A DNA stretch of 64,000 bases. Source: Microbaculum marinisediminis (lineage in GTDB: Bacteria > Pseudomonadota > Alphaproteobacteria > Rhizobiales > Tepidamorphaceae). How positions within the stretch are numbered: the stretch's first letter is position 1; each line of letters starts with the position of its first letter. The DNA is taken from the NCBI RefSeq assembly GCF_025397915.1, contig NZ_JALIDZ010000007.1:62001-126000 (forward strand), in the 5' to 3' direction. Below are positions 34,818 to 44,180 of this stretch, piece by piece. The position numbers were made by a program, and so were the translations under genes. The notes under the pieces were generated by a model. That model searched no databases. It was not told the DNA's origin and saw only the letters and a list, made by a program, of their open reading frames with translations.

Positions 34818-37800
34818 TCAGAAGTTAAGAGTGATCCGGCCCACGATCTGCATGGCCGGCAGGTAAGGTCCGATTGACGGCTCGTCGCGGAACTCCCGGA
34901 AACTGTCGTCCTGGTAGAAGAATTTCTCGTCGAGCAGGTTGCTGACCGTCAGGCTGGCGATACCCCTGCGATCGGGGAACCGGAAGCCGATGGCCGCGTC
35001 GACGACGAAGAAGTCGTCGGATCCGTCCGCGAGCCCGAGGTTGGTCTTGGCGGCCATCGTCCGCGTGACCTCCTGGTTGACGTAGGTTCCGCCGAGCCCG
35101 GCGAAGAAGCCGCTCGGATGGAAATACCGCACCATGATCGGAACGCTGAAGGTCTCGACCTTCAGCGGGACGTCGCCGAAAACGGAGGAGTCGTTCACGC
35201 CGGTCTGGAACCGGTCGTAGGAGACCCGGCCGCTCAACGCCCAGCGATCGTTGATCGCCCAGTACAGATACGCGCCGCCGAGCTGCTCTTCCTGGTCTTC
35301 GAAGGTGACGCCGGTCGGGATGAAGACCGGGACCGTCAGGTCGCGCCACGTGAATTCGGCGCCGATGAACAGGTCATCGGTGATCTGATAGTCGATCGCG
35401 CCGCCATATCGCCATGCTTCGTCGGCGTTGCCGTCGTCGAAGAGCTGGTTGAACCCCGCGATCTGGGTCGGTTCGATGGAGCGGTTGGCCACCAGGGCCG
35501 GCTTCACCGTGCGGAATGCGGCGCCCCGGACCACCAGGTCGTCGGTGATCTTCCACTGGACGCCGAACTTGGGGTTGACCTTCTCGACCTTGAGCGCGCC
35601 TTCCTCGTAATCGTCGTAGCTCGCCCCGACCGTCCAGGTCACCGTCTCGGGAAGCGAGATGTTGACGTATGTGTAGCCGTGAAAGTGGGTGATCGGCGAA
35701 TCCGAGACGACGAACGGCGGAAACGGTCCGAACTGCGCGGTCGTCGTCGCATCCGCGTCGGTGTATCCGAGGCCCGCGACGACATTGAACAGGTCGGCCC
35801 TGTAGATGTACTGCCCCTCGTACTGATAGCCCTCGTCCTTGCCTTCGACCTTGAAGTCGAAGCCCGGGAAAAGTTCGCGGGCCCGCCGTTGGTCGCGGCT
35901 GCCATAGATGACAGATGCGATGATGTCCGAGTTGGGAGTCGGCGAGTAGCGCACGCCGATCCTGGCCATGTCGCGGTTCAGATTGTTGCGAACGGTCGGA
36001 TCGTAGGAATCCGGATCGAAGTTGAAGGCGAGGTCGCCATACTCGGTTTCGCGCTGGCTCCATTCCGCCTGGATGTTCAGGTCCGGCGTGAGTGCGACCT
36101 GGCCGTAAAGCTGAAAGATGTCGTGCTGGACGTCGTTGTTCGGCCGCCAGCCGTCGCTTTCGTATGTGAAGGCGCCCGCGCCCAACGAGAGCTGGTTGTA
36201 GATCAGGGACGCGACGCCCTCGCCGCCGATCGACTCGTCGTTGCCGACGACACCGGAGACGATGACCTGGCCCCCGTTCCGCTCGAACAGCGGCGTGAAC
36301 TCGTCGAAGCCCGGATCGGCCGGCCCGCCGCGCGCGACGATGTTGAGGTTCGTCTCGACGAGGCTCGGCTGGATCGGATTGATGTTCACGTCCTGCAGGA
36401 GCTGCGACTGCAGCATCTCGCTGACGCGCGCGCTCTCACGGCGGGGAATGCCGATATACATGTCCGAGAGGAAGCGATGCGCGGACGCATTGTTCGGCGC
36501 GATCGTCAGCGATTGCGCGCCTTCATTCAGGCCGAGGGACCGGAAACCCAGGTCGTCGTAGACCCGGGCGAGGCTGGCGCCGCGCGCCGCGCGGTCTGAA
36601 TCCAGCAGCTCCCGGCTGCGGTAGATGGCGCGATTGTCGTTGAGATCGATCGATGTCTGCAGCTCGTGCAGCGCCTCCACGGGCCTGTTTTCCGTCTGCA
36701 GCATGATCGCGTTGTAGAGGTATGGCGTCGGATCCAGCGGATCGAGTTCCTTGGCCAATGCGAACTGCTCCTGGGCCAGGTCGTCCCGATGCTCCTCGAA
36801 ATAGGCCTTGCCGAGGTAGGAGCGAAGCAGAGACCGCGAGGAGTCGAGGGCGACCGCCATCTCGATCTGCCGCCGCCCTTCGGCCAGGTTGCCGTCCCGG
36901 ATCATCGCCAGGCCAAGCCCGAAACGCGCCTGCGGATCCGACGAGTCGAGGGTGATCGCCCGTTCGAAGGCTTCCCGCGCCTGCTTGGTACGGAATTCCG
37001 TCAGCGCGGCGTAGCCCAGCACGATTTGCGTGCGTTCGATGCTGGGATCCAGCGAAACGGCAGTCTCCGCCGCTTCGCGCGACAGGTCGCGATACCCGAG
37101 CATCAGCCAGAGTTCGCTCAACCGCGCCCAGCCGATCGCGTCATTCGGCTGCTGCGCGGTGGCCTCGAGCATCGTGTCGCGGGCGGCCAGCAGGTCGAAC
37201 TGGGCCTGTTGCGCGAAGGACAGGGCAATTCTCGGCGCCGTTGCATCCGGCGCCAACGCGACGGCTCTGGTGGCGTCCGCGAGAGCGGCCTCCCTGTCGT
37301 TCTGCACCACCGCGATGACGGCGCGCAGCGCATAGGCGAGCCCGACATTCTCTCCCCGCGCCAGCGTCGCGTTGATGGAGGCCCTCGCTTCGTCGACGCG
37401 CCCGACCGAAAGAAGTTGCGCGGCGTCGTAGATCGGCCCGGAGCGCGCGCCACCGGCGGCGAGGATCGGAGGATAGAAAAGGCCCCACTGCACCGCGTCG
37501 CGCGGATGGACGAGCGTGAAGGATTGCGGCGGCGCGCCCTTCGCCGAGCGGACCGACTGGCCGCTCGCGACCGAGACATCCCCGCTGTCGTTCGAGGCGG
37601 AAACCACCCCTTCGTAGACCGTCATCGTCGCATCGTTCGCCGACGTACGAATGACGAACTCCGTCCCTTCGATCGTGGCATTCAGATACGGCGTGTTGAC
37701 CTCGAGTTCCCTGGGATTGCGGCTGAAGGACTGGAACGCCCCGCGGACGAGGTCAAGGACCGACCGTTCCTCTTCTTCACCGGCGATGTCGGCGAGGTAG

Positions 37801-38069
37801 ATGGTCGTGTCCTGATCGAGCCGCAACACGGCGTCGTTGACGAGCATCACCGCCGCGCGGCTTCGCGGGCCGGTTCTGACGATGTCGCGTTGACAGAGGT
37901 CCTGATCGAGCACAGCCAGCCGGGAGACCCGGTCCCGCTGAACCTCGACGTCGCCATCTATGGAGATGAGTTGTCCTGCGACCTGAGCGCAGTCTTGTGC
38001 ATAGGCGTCCGTCGCCCACGCGTGCCAGGTTACGCCACACAGAATTGCGATAGGTACACTACGCCGCAT
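34818..38069 (-). CDS. FecR-TPR-beta-barrel outer-membrane protein
   Basis: A 1083-residue exported protein with three parts. After a signal peptide (about 1-25) comes a FecR-like domain (about 35-180) with VRTGPRSRAAVMLVND, NTPYLNATIEGTEFVIR and VASGQSVRS. Next are tetratricopeptide repeats (about 220-560), for example GLAYALRAVIAVVQNDREAA and QARFGLGLAMIRDGNLAEGR. From about 600 to the end is a TonB-receptor-like beta-barrel ending in RITLNF with terminal Phe. No plug domain or TonB box is seen. The start is ATG 38069; a TTG nine bases upstream is in frame but too near the AGGA. Function is unknown; with the CHASE2 cyclase it could form a cross-envelope sensor. Confidence 0.87.
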   Translation of the reverse strand: MRRSVPIAILCGVTWHAWATDAYAQDCAQVAGQLISIDGDVEVQRDRVSRLAVLDQDLCQRDIVRTGPRSRAAVMLVNDAVLRLDQDTTIYLADIAGEEEERSVLDLVRGAFQSFSRNPRELEVNTPYLNATIEGTEFVIRTSANDATMTVYEGVVSASNDSGDVSVASGQSVRSAKGAPPQSFTLVHPRDAVQWGLFYPPILAAGGARSGPIYDAAQLLSVGRVDEARASINATLARGENVGLAYALRAVIAVVQNDREAALADATRAVALAPDATAPRIALSFAQQAQFDLLAARDTMLEATAQQPNDAIGWARLSELWLMLGYRDLSREAAETAVSLDPSIERTQIVLGYAALTEFRTKQAREAFERAITLDSSDPQARFGLGLAMIRDGNLAEGRRQIEMAVALDSSRSLLRSYLGKAYFEEHRDDLAQEQFALAKELDPLDPTPYLYNAIMLQTENRPVEALHELQTSIDLNDNRAIYRSRELLDSDRAARGASLARVYDDLGFRSLGLNEGAQSLTIAPNNASAHRFLSDMYIGIPRRESARVSEMLQSQLLQDVNINPIQPSLVETNLNIVARGGPADPGFDEFTPLFERNGGQVIVSGVVGNDESIGGEGVASLIYNQLSLGAGAFTYESDGWRPNNDVQHDIFQLYGQVALTPDLNIQAEWSQRETEYGDLAFNFDPDSYDPTVRNNLNRDMARIGVRYSPTPNSDIIASVIYGSRDQRRARELFPGFDFKVEGKDEGYQYEGQYIYRADLFNVVAGLGYTDADATTTAQFGPFPPFVVSDSPITHFHGYTYVNISLPETVTWTVGASYDDYEEGALKVEKVNPKFGVQWKITDDLVVRGAAFRTVKPALVANRSIEPTQIAGFNQLFDDGNADEAWRYGGAIDYQITDDLFIGAEFTWRDLTVPVFIPTGVTFEDQEEQLGGAYLYWAINDRWALSGRVSYDRFQTGVNDSSVFGDVPLKVETFSVPIMVRYFHPSGFFAGLGGTYVNQEVTRTMAAKTNLGLADGSDDFFVVDAAIGFRFPDRRGIASLTVSNLLDEKFFYQDDSFREFRDEPSIGPYLPAMQIVGRITLNF

Positions 38070-38363
38070 CCAAGCCAATTTTCCTGCCCCCGAAACTTGG
38101 CCTGTCCATCAACGAACGCTGACGCTCCATCAATGGACACGTCCTGTTGATTTACAAATTGTTAGTAAACCACACGTTTGGTTAGCCAGCTAGTATTATT
38201 TGTGCGACAGGCTGTTTCGCGAAGGCTGCCGGCGTCGTACCAAGGTGGAGACGGGGCGCAGGGAAGATATGATCCGCTTTGAAAGCAGGCCTACGGAGTA
38301 TGCGATTTCGTGCTGCCGGATCCGAGGGGGGCGATGCTGACGGTGGCACGGGCCATAAGATCG
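38070..38363. other. intergenic region before the FecR-TPR-barrel gene
   Basis: These 294 bases hold the leader of the minus-strand FecR gene and the region after the lysR stop. The part around 38140-38200 is AT-rich, compared with GC-rich surroundings, which suits a promoter. I see no extra gene, clear terminator or repeat. Confidence 0.5.
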
Positions 38364-39317
38364 CTACCGTTCGTCCGAACTGCCGGCGGTGCCCGTCAGT
38401 GGTTTCAGGCCTCGATCGAGCGATCGCCCGCCGATCGGCTGGAACGTCGTACATTCGCCGGCGAAGTCGGCCACCACGGCGGCAAGCGTCGCGGCGGCGT
38501 CGGCGGGATAGACCGCCCAGTACTCGACCGCCGGCAATCCCGGGTCTGTGCGCAGCGTCCGAAGCTTTCCCGCCGCGATCTCGGCTTCGTAGAGGGCGGG
38601 CGGCAGGGTGCTGATGCCGAGGCCCTGCAACGTCAGGCTCGCGATGGTGTGCAGGTTGTTGCACAGGGCAACGCGGCTGAGTTGGGCGCCGGCCTCGTGA
38701 AACCATCGCTCGGTGATCGCATAGAGGTTCGACTGCGTTGACAGCAGGATGATCGGCCAGCTGGCAATGTCGGCCGGCCCCAGCAGCCGCTCCGGAACCT
38801 GCAGGGCCGGGCTCGCCATCCAGGCGAAGGGCGCGCCCCCTAGATAGACCGAGCGCGACCGTGGCCGTTCGATCGGTCCGGGAAGCAGAACCACATCGAG
38901 CGTGCGCTCCTCGAACTTGCGCCACAGGGCGGCGGTCAGGTCGATGTCGAGTGCGACCGTGATCCCCGGATGACGCTTGTTGAGCTGCGCGACCAGCGCC
39001 GGCAGCCACGTCAGAGCCACCAGTTCGGCCACGCCGACGCGTACGGTGCCGGTGAGAACCGTCGGATCGCCGATCTGCCGGCGGATCGTCTGGTCCAGTG
39101 CCATCATCTGCTCGGCGTAGGGGATCAGGCCGCGTCCGCGGTCGGTCAGGCGTGCCCGGCGCCCGGACCGGTCGAACAGCGCGACCCCGAGTTGCGCCTC
39201 CAGTTCCTTTACGCGCAACGAGATCGTCGGCTGTGTGATGTGGAGGCGCTCCGCCGCCGCCGCGAAATTGCCCAGTCGGGCAATCCATAGGAATGCTTCG
39301 ATCTGCCGTATGTTCAT
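38364..39317 (-). CDS. LysR-family transcriptional regulator
   Basis: A 317-residue LysR regulator. The N-terminal helix-turn-helix is clear (MNIRQIEAFLWIARLGNFAA, then AERLHITQPTISLRVKELEA), followed by a substrate-binding domain starting TVRVGVAELVALTWLPALV. It is divergent from the acyl-CoA ligase/TRAP operon, the classic layout for a LysR activator of catabolic genes that senses a pathway compound. A 17-base palindrome lies between the two starts. Confidence 0.92.
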   Translation of the reverse strand: MNIRQIEAFLWIARLGNFAAAAERLHITQPTISLRVKELEAQLGVALFDRSGRRARLTDRGRGLIPYAEQMMALDQTIRRQIGDPTVLTGTVRVGVAELVALTWLPALVAQLNKRHPGITVALDIDLTAALWRKFEERTLDVVLLPGPIERPRSRSVYLGGAPFAWMASPALQVPERLLGPADIASWPIILLSTQSNLYAITERWFHEAGAQLSRVALCNNLHTIASLTLQGLGISTLPPALYEAEIAAGKLRTLRTDPGLPAVEYWAVYPADAAATLAAVVADFAGECTTFQPIGGRSLDRGLKPLTGTAGSSDER

Positions 39318-39347
39318 TCACATAGGAAAAATCAATCAAACACCATA

Positions 39348-39364
39348 ATCAATTATAATTTGAT
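39348..39364. promoter_or_regulatory. candidate LysR operator
   Basis: ATCAA-TTATAAT-TTGAT, a perfect 5-bp inverted repeat with a seven-base AT centre, about 30 bases before the lysR start and 80 before the ligase start. It contains the T-N11-A pattern expected of LysR sites. ATCAATCAAA just to its left (39331-39340) may be a second half-site. Confidence 0.5.
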
Positions 39365-39443
39365 CCGATAATTTATCCTCCTTAGCGTATTCCGATCGGA
39401 CCGGGCTGTTGGTGCCCCGCAGTCGCGGGTCTCGGGAGGAATA

Positions 39444-41165
39444 ATGCACAACGAAGAAAATACGCGGCCGTCACGCACGATCACGGGGGATCGCGTCAAC
39501 CTTGCCGACATCGAGGAGCGGCTCGGAGCGCCCGCCAGTTACGATGGGCTGCGGGAGCATTTCCGCGTGGCGGTTCCGGAGAGCTACAACATGGCGGCCG
39601 ACACGGTTCTGCGTCAGGCGGCCGGACCGCGCGCGCAGGCCGTGGCCCTGGTCTGCGAGCGGGAAGACGGCAGCGTCACGCGCCACAGCTTCGCCGAACT
39701 GGCGGAGGAGTCGGCGCGTCTTGCCACGCTCCTGCGCCGCCACGGCATCGGCCGCGGCGACATCGTCGCCTGCTATCTCGGCCAGGGCCTCGAGGCGGCG
39801 CTGACCTATCTGGCGGCGTTCCGGCTGGGGGCGGTGGTCGCGCCGCTTTCGCAGCTCTACGGGCCCGAGACGGTCCTCCATGCCCTGACCGATTGCGGTG
39901 CATCCCTGCTGGTCGCGGACGCCGCACTTTGGGCGCGGATCGCCGGCTTGCGGGCGCAATGCCCGGACTTGCGCAGCGTGCTTCTGGTCGGCGACGCCCC
40001 CGATGGAACCGTGTCGTTCGACGACTATCGGGCGATGCCGGCGGAATGGCCCTGGGTGCGGACGCGCGCCGACGAGCCGGCGCTGCTGCTCTACACCTCG
40101 GGTTCGACGGGGTTGCCGAAGGGCATTCTTCACGCACACCGGATCCTGCCCGGCTACCTCGCCTCCGTATCGCTGTTCTACGAACTGCAGATGGGCGATC
40201 CCGACAGGGTCCTCTGGACGCCGTCGGACTGGTCGTGGGTTGCCGGCATATTCAACGTCATGCTCACGGGCTGGTACTTTGGCCATACCGTCGTCGCCAG
40301 CCGCATGCGTTTCGATCCTGAAGGCGCCTTCGCGTTGATGCAGCGCCATGGCGTCACCCACTGCTTCCTGACGCCGACGGCCTTGAAGCGCATGGCTGCG
40401 ATTCCGGATCCCAAGGCACGCTGGCAGGACCTGGCGCTGCGCGCGATCGGCACCGGCGGCGAACCGCTGCCCAGCGCCGTTCTCGAATGGGGCGATGCGG
40501 CCCTGGGCGTGCCGATCAACGAGTTCTACGGCCTGACGGAAGTAAATCATCTGATCGGCAATTGTCGTCGGCTCTATCCGATCCGCCCGGGCTCGATGGG
40601 GCGCGCGTATCCGGGCCATGAGATCGCGGTCATCGACGAGCAGGGCGATCCGGTCCCCGACGGCGAGGTCGGGGAGATCGCCGCGCGCGACGACGACCCG
40701 ACGCTTTTCCTCGGCTACTGGAAGCAGCCGGAGCGGACGGCGGCGATGAAGAGCGGCCGCTGGGTCCGTACCGGGGACTTCGGGTCGCGCGATGCCGACG
40801 GCTATTTCTGGTATCGCGGGCGCAACGACGACCTGATCAAGAGCGCGGGCTATCGCATCGGTCCGGCGGAAGTCGAGGACGCCCTGGTGCGTCACGACGC
40901 GGTCGCCGAAGCCGCGGTGGTCGGCAGTCCCGATCCCGATCGCGGACAGATCGTCAAGGCGTTCGTCCGCCTGGCGTCCGGCTGGAGCGCCGACGACGCG
41001 CTGATCGGCGACTTGCAGGCGCACGTCAAGCGGTCGCTCGCCGTCTACAAATACCCCCGAGAGATTGAGTTCGTTGACGAATTCGCGTTGACCACCACCG
41101 GAAAGATCGATCGCAAGGTGCTGCGTCAGCGCGAGGTCGCGCGCAAAACGGCGGAAAGCCGATAA
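39444..41165 (+). CDS. AMP-forming acyl-CoA synthetase
   Basis: A 573-residue adenylate-forming enzyme that activates a carboxylic acid to its CoA thioester. It has the phosphate-binding loop LLLYTSGSTGLPKG, the aromatic/A4 segment NEFYGLTEVNHLIGNCRRLY, the hinge YWYRGRNDDLIKSAGYRIGP-type region (here FWYRGRNDDLIKSAGYRIGP), and the catalytic lysine in TTTGKIDRKVLR. It opens the operon with GGGAGGAATA before the ATG. A related enzyme at 45840 shares much of this sequence, so two acids or two steps of one pathway may be handled. The substrate is not evident. Confidence 0.92.
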   Translation: MHNEENTRPSRTITGDRVNLADIEERLGAPASYDGLREHFRVAVPESYNMAADTVLRQAAGPRAQAVALVCEREDGSVTRHSFAELAEESARLATLLRRHGIGRGDIVACYLGQGLEAALTYLAAFRLGAVVAPLSQLYGPETVLHALTDCGASLLVADAALWARIAGLRAQCPDLRSVLLVGDAPDGTVSFDDYRAMPAEWPWVRTRADEPALLLYTSGSTGLPKGILHAHRILPGYLASVSLFYELQMGDPDRVLWTPSDWSWVAGIFNVMLTGWYFGHTVVASRMRFDPEGAFALMQRHGVTHCFLTPTALKRMAAIPDPKARWQDLALRAIGTGGEPLPSAVLEWGDAALGVPINEFYGLTEVNHLIGNCRRLYPIRPGSMGRAYPGHEIAVIDEQGDPVPDGEVGEIAARDDDPTLFLGYWKQPERTAAMKSGRWVRTGDFGSRDADGYFWYRGRNDDLIKSAGYRIGPAEVEDALVRHDAVAEAAVVGSPDPDRGQIVKAFVRLASGWSADDALIGDLQAHVKRSLAVYKYPREIEFVDEFALTTTGKIDRKVLRQREVARKTAESR

Positions 41166-41194
41166 GACTGAACCCCATAATGGAGGAAGCCCTA

Positions 41195-42223
41195 ATGCAG
41201 AAATTCCTGACTTCCGTAGCGGCCGTCGCCTTCGGCATCGTCGTTGCGAGCGGTGCGGTTGGCACGGCCGCCGCGAAGGTGACCTTGCAGATGAACCATC
41301 AGTGGCCGGCCAGCACGGCCGGGTCCAAGGTCGATCAGTGGTTCGCCGACGAGGTCGAGCGCCGCACCGACGGTGAAGTGAAGATCAAGATCTTCTGGTC
41401 CGAGGGCATCGCCAAGGCCCAGGAGGCGTTGACGCTGCTGCAGGACGGCGCCCTCGACATGGCGGCGATGTCGCCGGGCTATTTCCCCGCCCAGCTGCCC
41501 CTGCACGTGGCGCCCAATTCCATCCCGATGGCGATGGAATCGGTCGATCAGGCGAGCGAATTGATGAAGCGCCTGATGAGCGAGGTCCCGGCCTACGCGG
41601 ACGAAGCCAGCGCGAACGGCATCAAGGCGCTGTTCTTCCACCACCTCAATCCCTACCTGCTGGTCTCGCGCGAGCCGATCGTGACGGTCGAGCAGATGCA
41701 GGGCAAGAAAATGCGCACCTGGGGCACCGACATGCCCCGAATGGTCGAAGCCGTTGGCGGCACCCCCGTTACCATGATGTTGCCCGAGATCTATGAGGGC
41801 CTGAGCCGCGGCGTGGTCGATGCGGCACCCTTCGCGGTCGACCTCGTGGTCAATTACAAGATCTTCGAAGTTGCCAAGAACGTCAGCGAGATCACCCTCT
41901 GGGAAGGACCGAGCTGGGGTGTCTGGATCTCGGAATCCGCGTGGGCGAAGCTGACGCCCGAACAGCAGAAGATCGTCGAGGAAGTCTCGATCGAGGCGAT
42001 GGACCGTGACCGCGCCGCGGTGATCGCCGCTGGTGAGGAAGCCAGGCAGACCCTGGCCGAGAAGGGCGTTACCTTCCACACGTTCCCGGCCGAGGAGAAG
42101 GCGAAATGGCGCGCCGCGCTGCCCGACTTCTTCGAAGGCTGGATCCAGCAGATGGACGAGCAGGGCAAGGGCGACGCGGCCCGTCAGGCGGTCGCGATCT
42201 GGAAGGAAGTGGTGGCCGACTGA
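41195..42223 (+). CDS. dctP: TRAP transporter substrate-binding protein DctP
   Basis: Periplasmic solute receptor of 342 residues in the DctP family, which usually binds organic acids through an arginine-carboxylate contact. The signal peptide spans about 1-28 (GAVGTAAAKV). Family segments are QWPASTAGSKVDQWFADEV, QMQGKKMRTWGTDMPRMVEA and PEIYEGLSRGVVDAAPF. GGAGG precedes the ATG at 41195. The other two TRAP subunits follow after a hairpin-bearing gap of 93 bases. Confidence 0.93.
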   Translation: MQKFLTSVAAVAFGIVVASGAVGTAAAKVTLQMNHQWPASTAGSKVDQWFADEVERRTDGEVKIKIFWSEGIAKAQEALTLLQDGALDMAAMSPGYFPAQLPLHVAPNSIPMAMESVDQASELMKRLMSEVPAYADEASANGIKALFFHHLNPYLLVSREPIVTVEQMQGKKMRTWGTDMPRMVEAVGGTPVTMMLPEIYEGLSRGVVDAAPFAVDLVVNYKIFEVAKNVSEITLWEGPSWGVWISESAWAKLTPEQQKIVEEVSIEAMDRDRAAVIAAGEEARQTLAEKGVTFHTFPAEEKAKWRAALPDFFEGWIQQMDEQGKGDAARQAVAIWKEVVAD

Positions 42224-42241
42224 GCCGCCAGCCGCATAGAC

Positions 42242-42279
42242 CTCACCCCCCGGTCAGCGCTGCTGTCCGGGGCGGTGAG
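42242..42279 (+). promoter_or_regulatory. hairpin between dctP and dctQ
   Basis: CTCACC-CCCCGG pairs with CCGGGG-C-GGTGAG (one bulged C), giving a 12-bp stem with a 13-base loop. A T6 run lies 14 bases further on at 42293-42298. It could partly terminate or protect the upstream message, giving more binding protein than permease, a known arrangement in transporter operons. Confidence 0.6.
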
Positions 42280-42316
42280 CCCCGCTTGCCCCTTTTTTGG
42301 AATCTCAGGTGAGGCG

Positions 42317-42850
42317 ATGACACGTTCGCTCTCCGCGCTCGAGCGCATCCTGCGCCGCTGCAATCGGCTCTTCGCTGTTTCCTCCGGCATCGCACTGCTT
42401 GCCATGATGCTGGTCGGCGCGATCGACGTCGCCGGTACCAGCCTGTTCAACCAGCCACTGCCGGGGACCTTCGAGGCAACCGAGACGCTGATGGTGGTCA
42501 CGATCTTCCTGGCCCTGGGCCTGTCGCAGCAGCGCCGCACCCACATCAGCGTGGAGGTCGTCGTGAAATGCATGCCGGTCTGGATGCAGCGGCTGTCCGG
42601 CCTCCTCGCCGCCGGGCTTAGCCTGCTGTTCTTCGCCCTGATCGCGTGGTTCGGCTGGGAGGCGGCGGCCAGGAGCTACGCCGTCGGAGAATTCTCCTCG
42701 GGGATCGTCAATTTTCCGATCTGGCCCGCGAAGGGGGCGCTTGCCCTGGGCGCCAGCCTGATGGCGGCGCAATGCCTCTGGGACATGGGGGTCGCCGTCG
42801 TGCGCGGTCCCGCCGATATCGACGGCCTTGGCGCCGTGGAGGCCGACTGA
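42317..42850 (+). CDS. dctQ: TRAP transporter small permease DctQ
   Basis: A 177-residue four-helix membrane protein of the DctQ family. Helices are visible at about 22-42, 57-75 (TLMVVTIFLALGLSQQRR), 97-115 and 135-155. The RTHISVEVVV segment after helix two is typical. GTGAGGCG precedes the ATG. Its stop overlaps the dctM start codon. Confidence 0.9.
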   Translation: MTRSLSALERILRRCNRLFAVSSGIALLAMMLVGAIDVAGTSLFNQPLPGTFEATETLMVVTIFLALGLSQQRRTHISVEVVVKCMPVWMQRLSGLLAAGLSLLFFALIAWFGWEAAARSYAVGEFSSGIVNFPIWPAKGALALGASLMAAQCLWDMGVAVVRGPADIDGLGAVEAD

Positions 42851-44166
42851 TGGACACGCTCACACTCGGCTACCTCTGCGTCGGCGCGCTCTTCATCCTG
42901 CTGGCGCTCGGCGTGCCGGTCGGGGTGGCGATGGGCATGCTCGGAATCGCCGGCATGTACTTCGGCTTCGGAGAGGCCTTCGCCTTCGGACAGCTTCGTA
43001 CGCTGCCTTTCGCCGTCGTCGGCAACTACGCCTTCGCGGTGCTGCCGCTGTTCGTGCTGATGGGGGTGCTGGCGGAAGCGGCCGGCATCACTGGACAACT
43101 GTTTCATGCCGCCGACCTCTGGCTGCGCCGCCTCCGGGGTGGGCTCTACCAGGCGGTGGTCGTGGGCTCGGCGATGTTCGCCGCGGTTTCCGGCTCCACC
43201 ATCGTCAACGCGGTGGTCTTCACCCGCCTCGCGTTTCCGCAGATGGTCCGCTACGGCTACTCGCGCAGCCTCGCGATCGGTTCCATCGCGGCCTCGGGAA
43301 GCTTTGCCGCGATGATCCCGCCGTCGATCACGATGGTGATCTACGCGATCATCACCGAGCAGTCGGTCGGCAAGCTGCTGATGGCCGGTATCTTCCCGGG
43401 CATTCTCACCGCGGTCGTCTATCTCGCCGGCATCGCCCTGCTGGTGCGCCTCAAACCGTCGCTGGCGCCGGAAATCACCGATCAGCCGAGCCGTCGCGAG
43501 CGCATCACCGCGTTACGTGGGGTGACGCCGGTCATCGCGTTGATCGCGCTGGTGCTGGGCGGCATCTACTTCGGCTTCTTCCCGCCGTCCGCCGCCGGTG
43601 CGGTCGGGGCGTTCGGTGCCTTCGCCATCGCGGTCATGCGACGTTATCGCGACGGCATCGGCTGGCTGGGCGAGACCCTGCGCGATGCGGCGTCGATCAG
43701 CTGCATCATCTTCATCATCCTGATTGGCGGGCTGATCTTCTCGCGCATGCTCGTCGTCTCGGGCGTCATCGACGGCTTCGTAGACCTGGTGAACACCTTC
43801 GCCGGCTCGCCGGTGCTGTTCATGATCTTCGTCTCGCTGATGTACCTCGCGCTCGGCTGCTTCCTCGACACCACCTCGATGCTGGTCGTCACATTGCCGT
43901 TCGTCTTCCCGGCGGTCGATGCATTGGCGATCGACCCGATCTGGTTCGGCATCGTGCTGGTCAAGCTGATCGAGATATCGGTCATCACGCCACCCGTCGG
44001 CATAAACCTCTTTGCGGTGCTCGGCGCGGTTTCCGGACAGGCCCGGTTCGGCGACGTGGTTCGCGGCGTGGCGCCGTTCCTGCTGATGGAGCTGCTGGTT
44101 CTGGCGCTGCTGATCCTGTTCCCGGCGATCGCCACCTGGCTGCCCGAGCAGATGATAGCCGGTTAA
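42850..44166 (+). CDS. dctM: TRAP transporter large permease DctM
   Basis: A 438-residue polytopic protein forming the sodium-coupled translocation path of the TRAP system. Family motifs include LALGVPVGVAMGMLG, FAVLPLFVLMGVLAE, SGSTIVNAVVFTRLAFPQM, AASGSFAAMIPPSITMVIYA and EISVITPPVGINLFAV. Together with DctP and DctQ it makes a complete importer, probably for the acid activated by the flanking CoA ligases. Confidence 0.94.
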   Translation: MDTLTLGYLCVGALFILLALGVPVGVAMGMLGIAGMYFGFGEAFAFGQLRTLPFAVVGNYAFAVLPLFVLMGVLAEAAGITGQLFHAADLWLRRLRGGLYQAVVVGSAMFAAVSGSTIVNAVVFTRLAFPQMVRYGYSRSLAIGSIAASGSFAAMIPPSITMVIYAIITEQSVGKLLMAGIFPGILTAVVYLAGIALLVRLKPSLAPEITDQPSRRERITALRGVTPVIALIALVLGGIYFGFFPPSAAGAVGAFGAFAIAVMRRYRDGIGWLGETLRDAASISCIIFIILIGGLIFSRMLVVSGVIDGFVDLVNTFAGSPVLFMIFVSLMYLALGCFLDTTSMLVVTLPFVFPAVDALAIDPIWFGIVLVKLIEISVITPPVGINLFAVLGAVSGQARFGDVVRGVAPFLLMELLVLALLILFPAIATWLPEQMIAG

Positions 44167-44180
44167 GGGGGGCGGACAGC

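Noticed and set aside
35118-36599. 493-codon plus-strand frame over the barrel gene
   Set aside because: Antisense to the FecR-TPR-barrel gene, no ribosome site, no family features.
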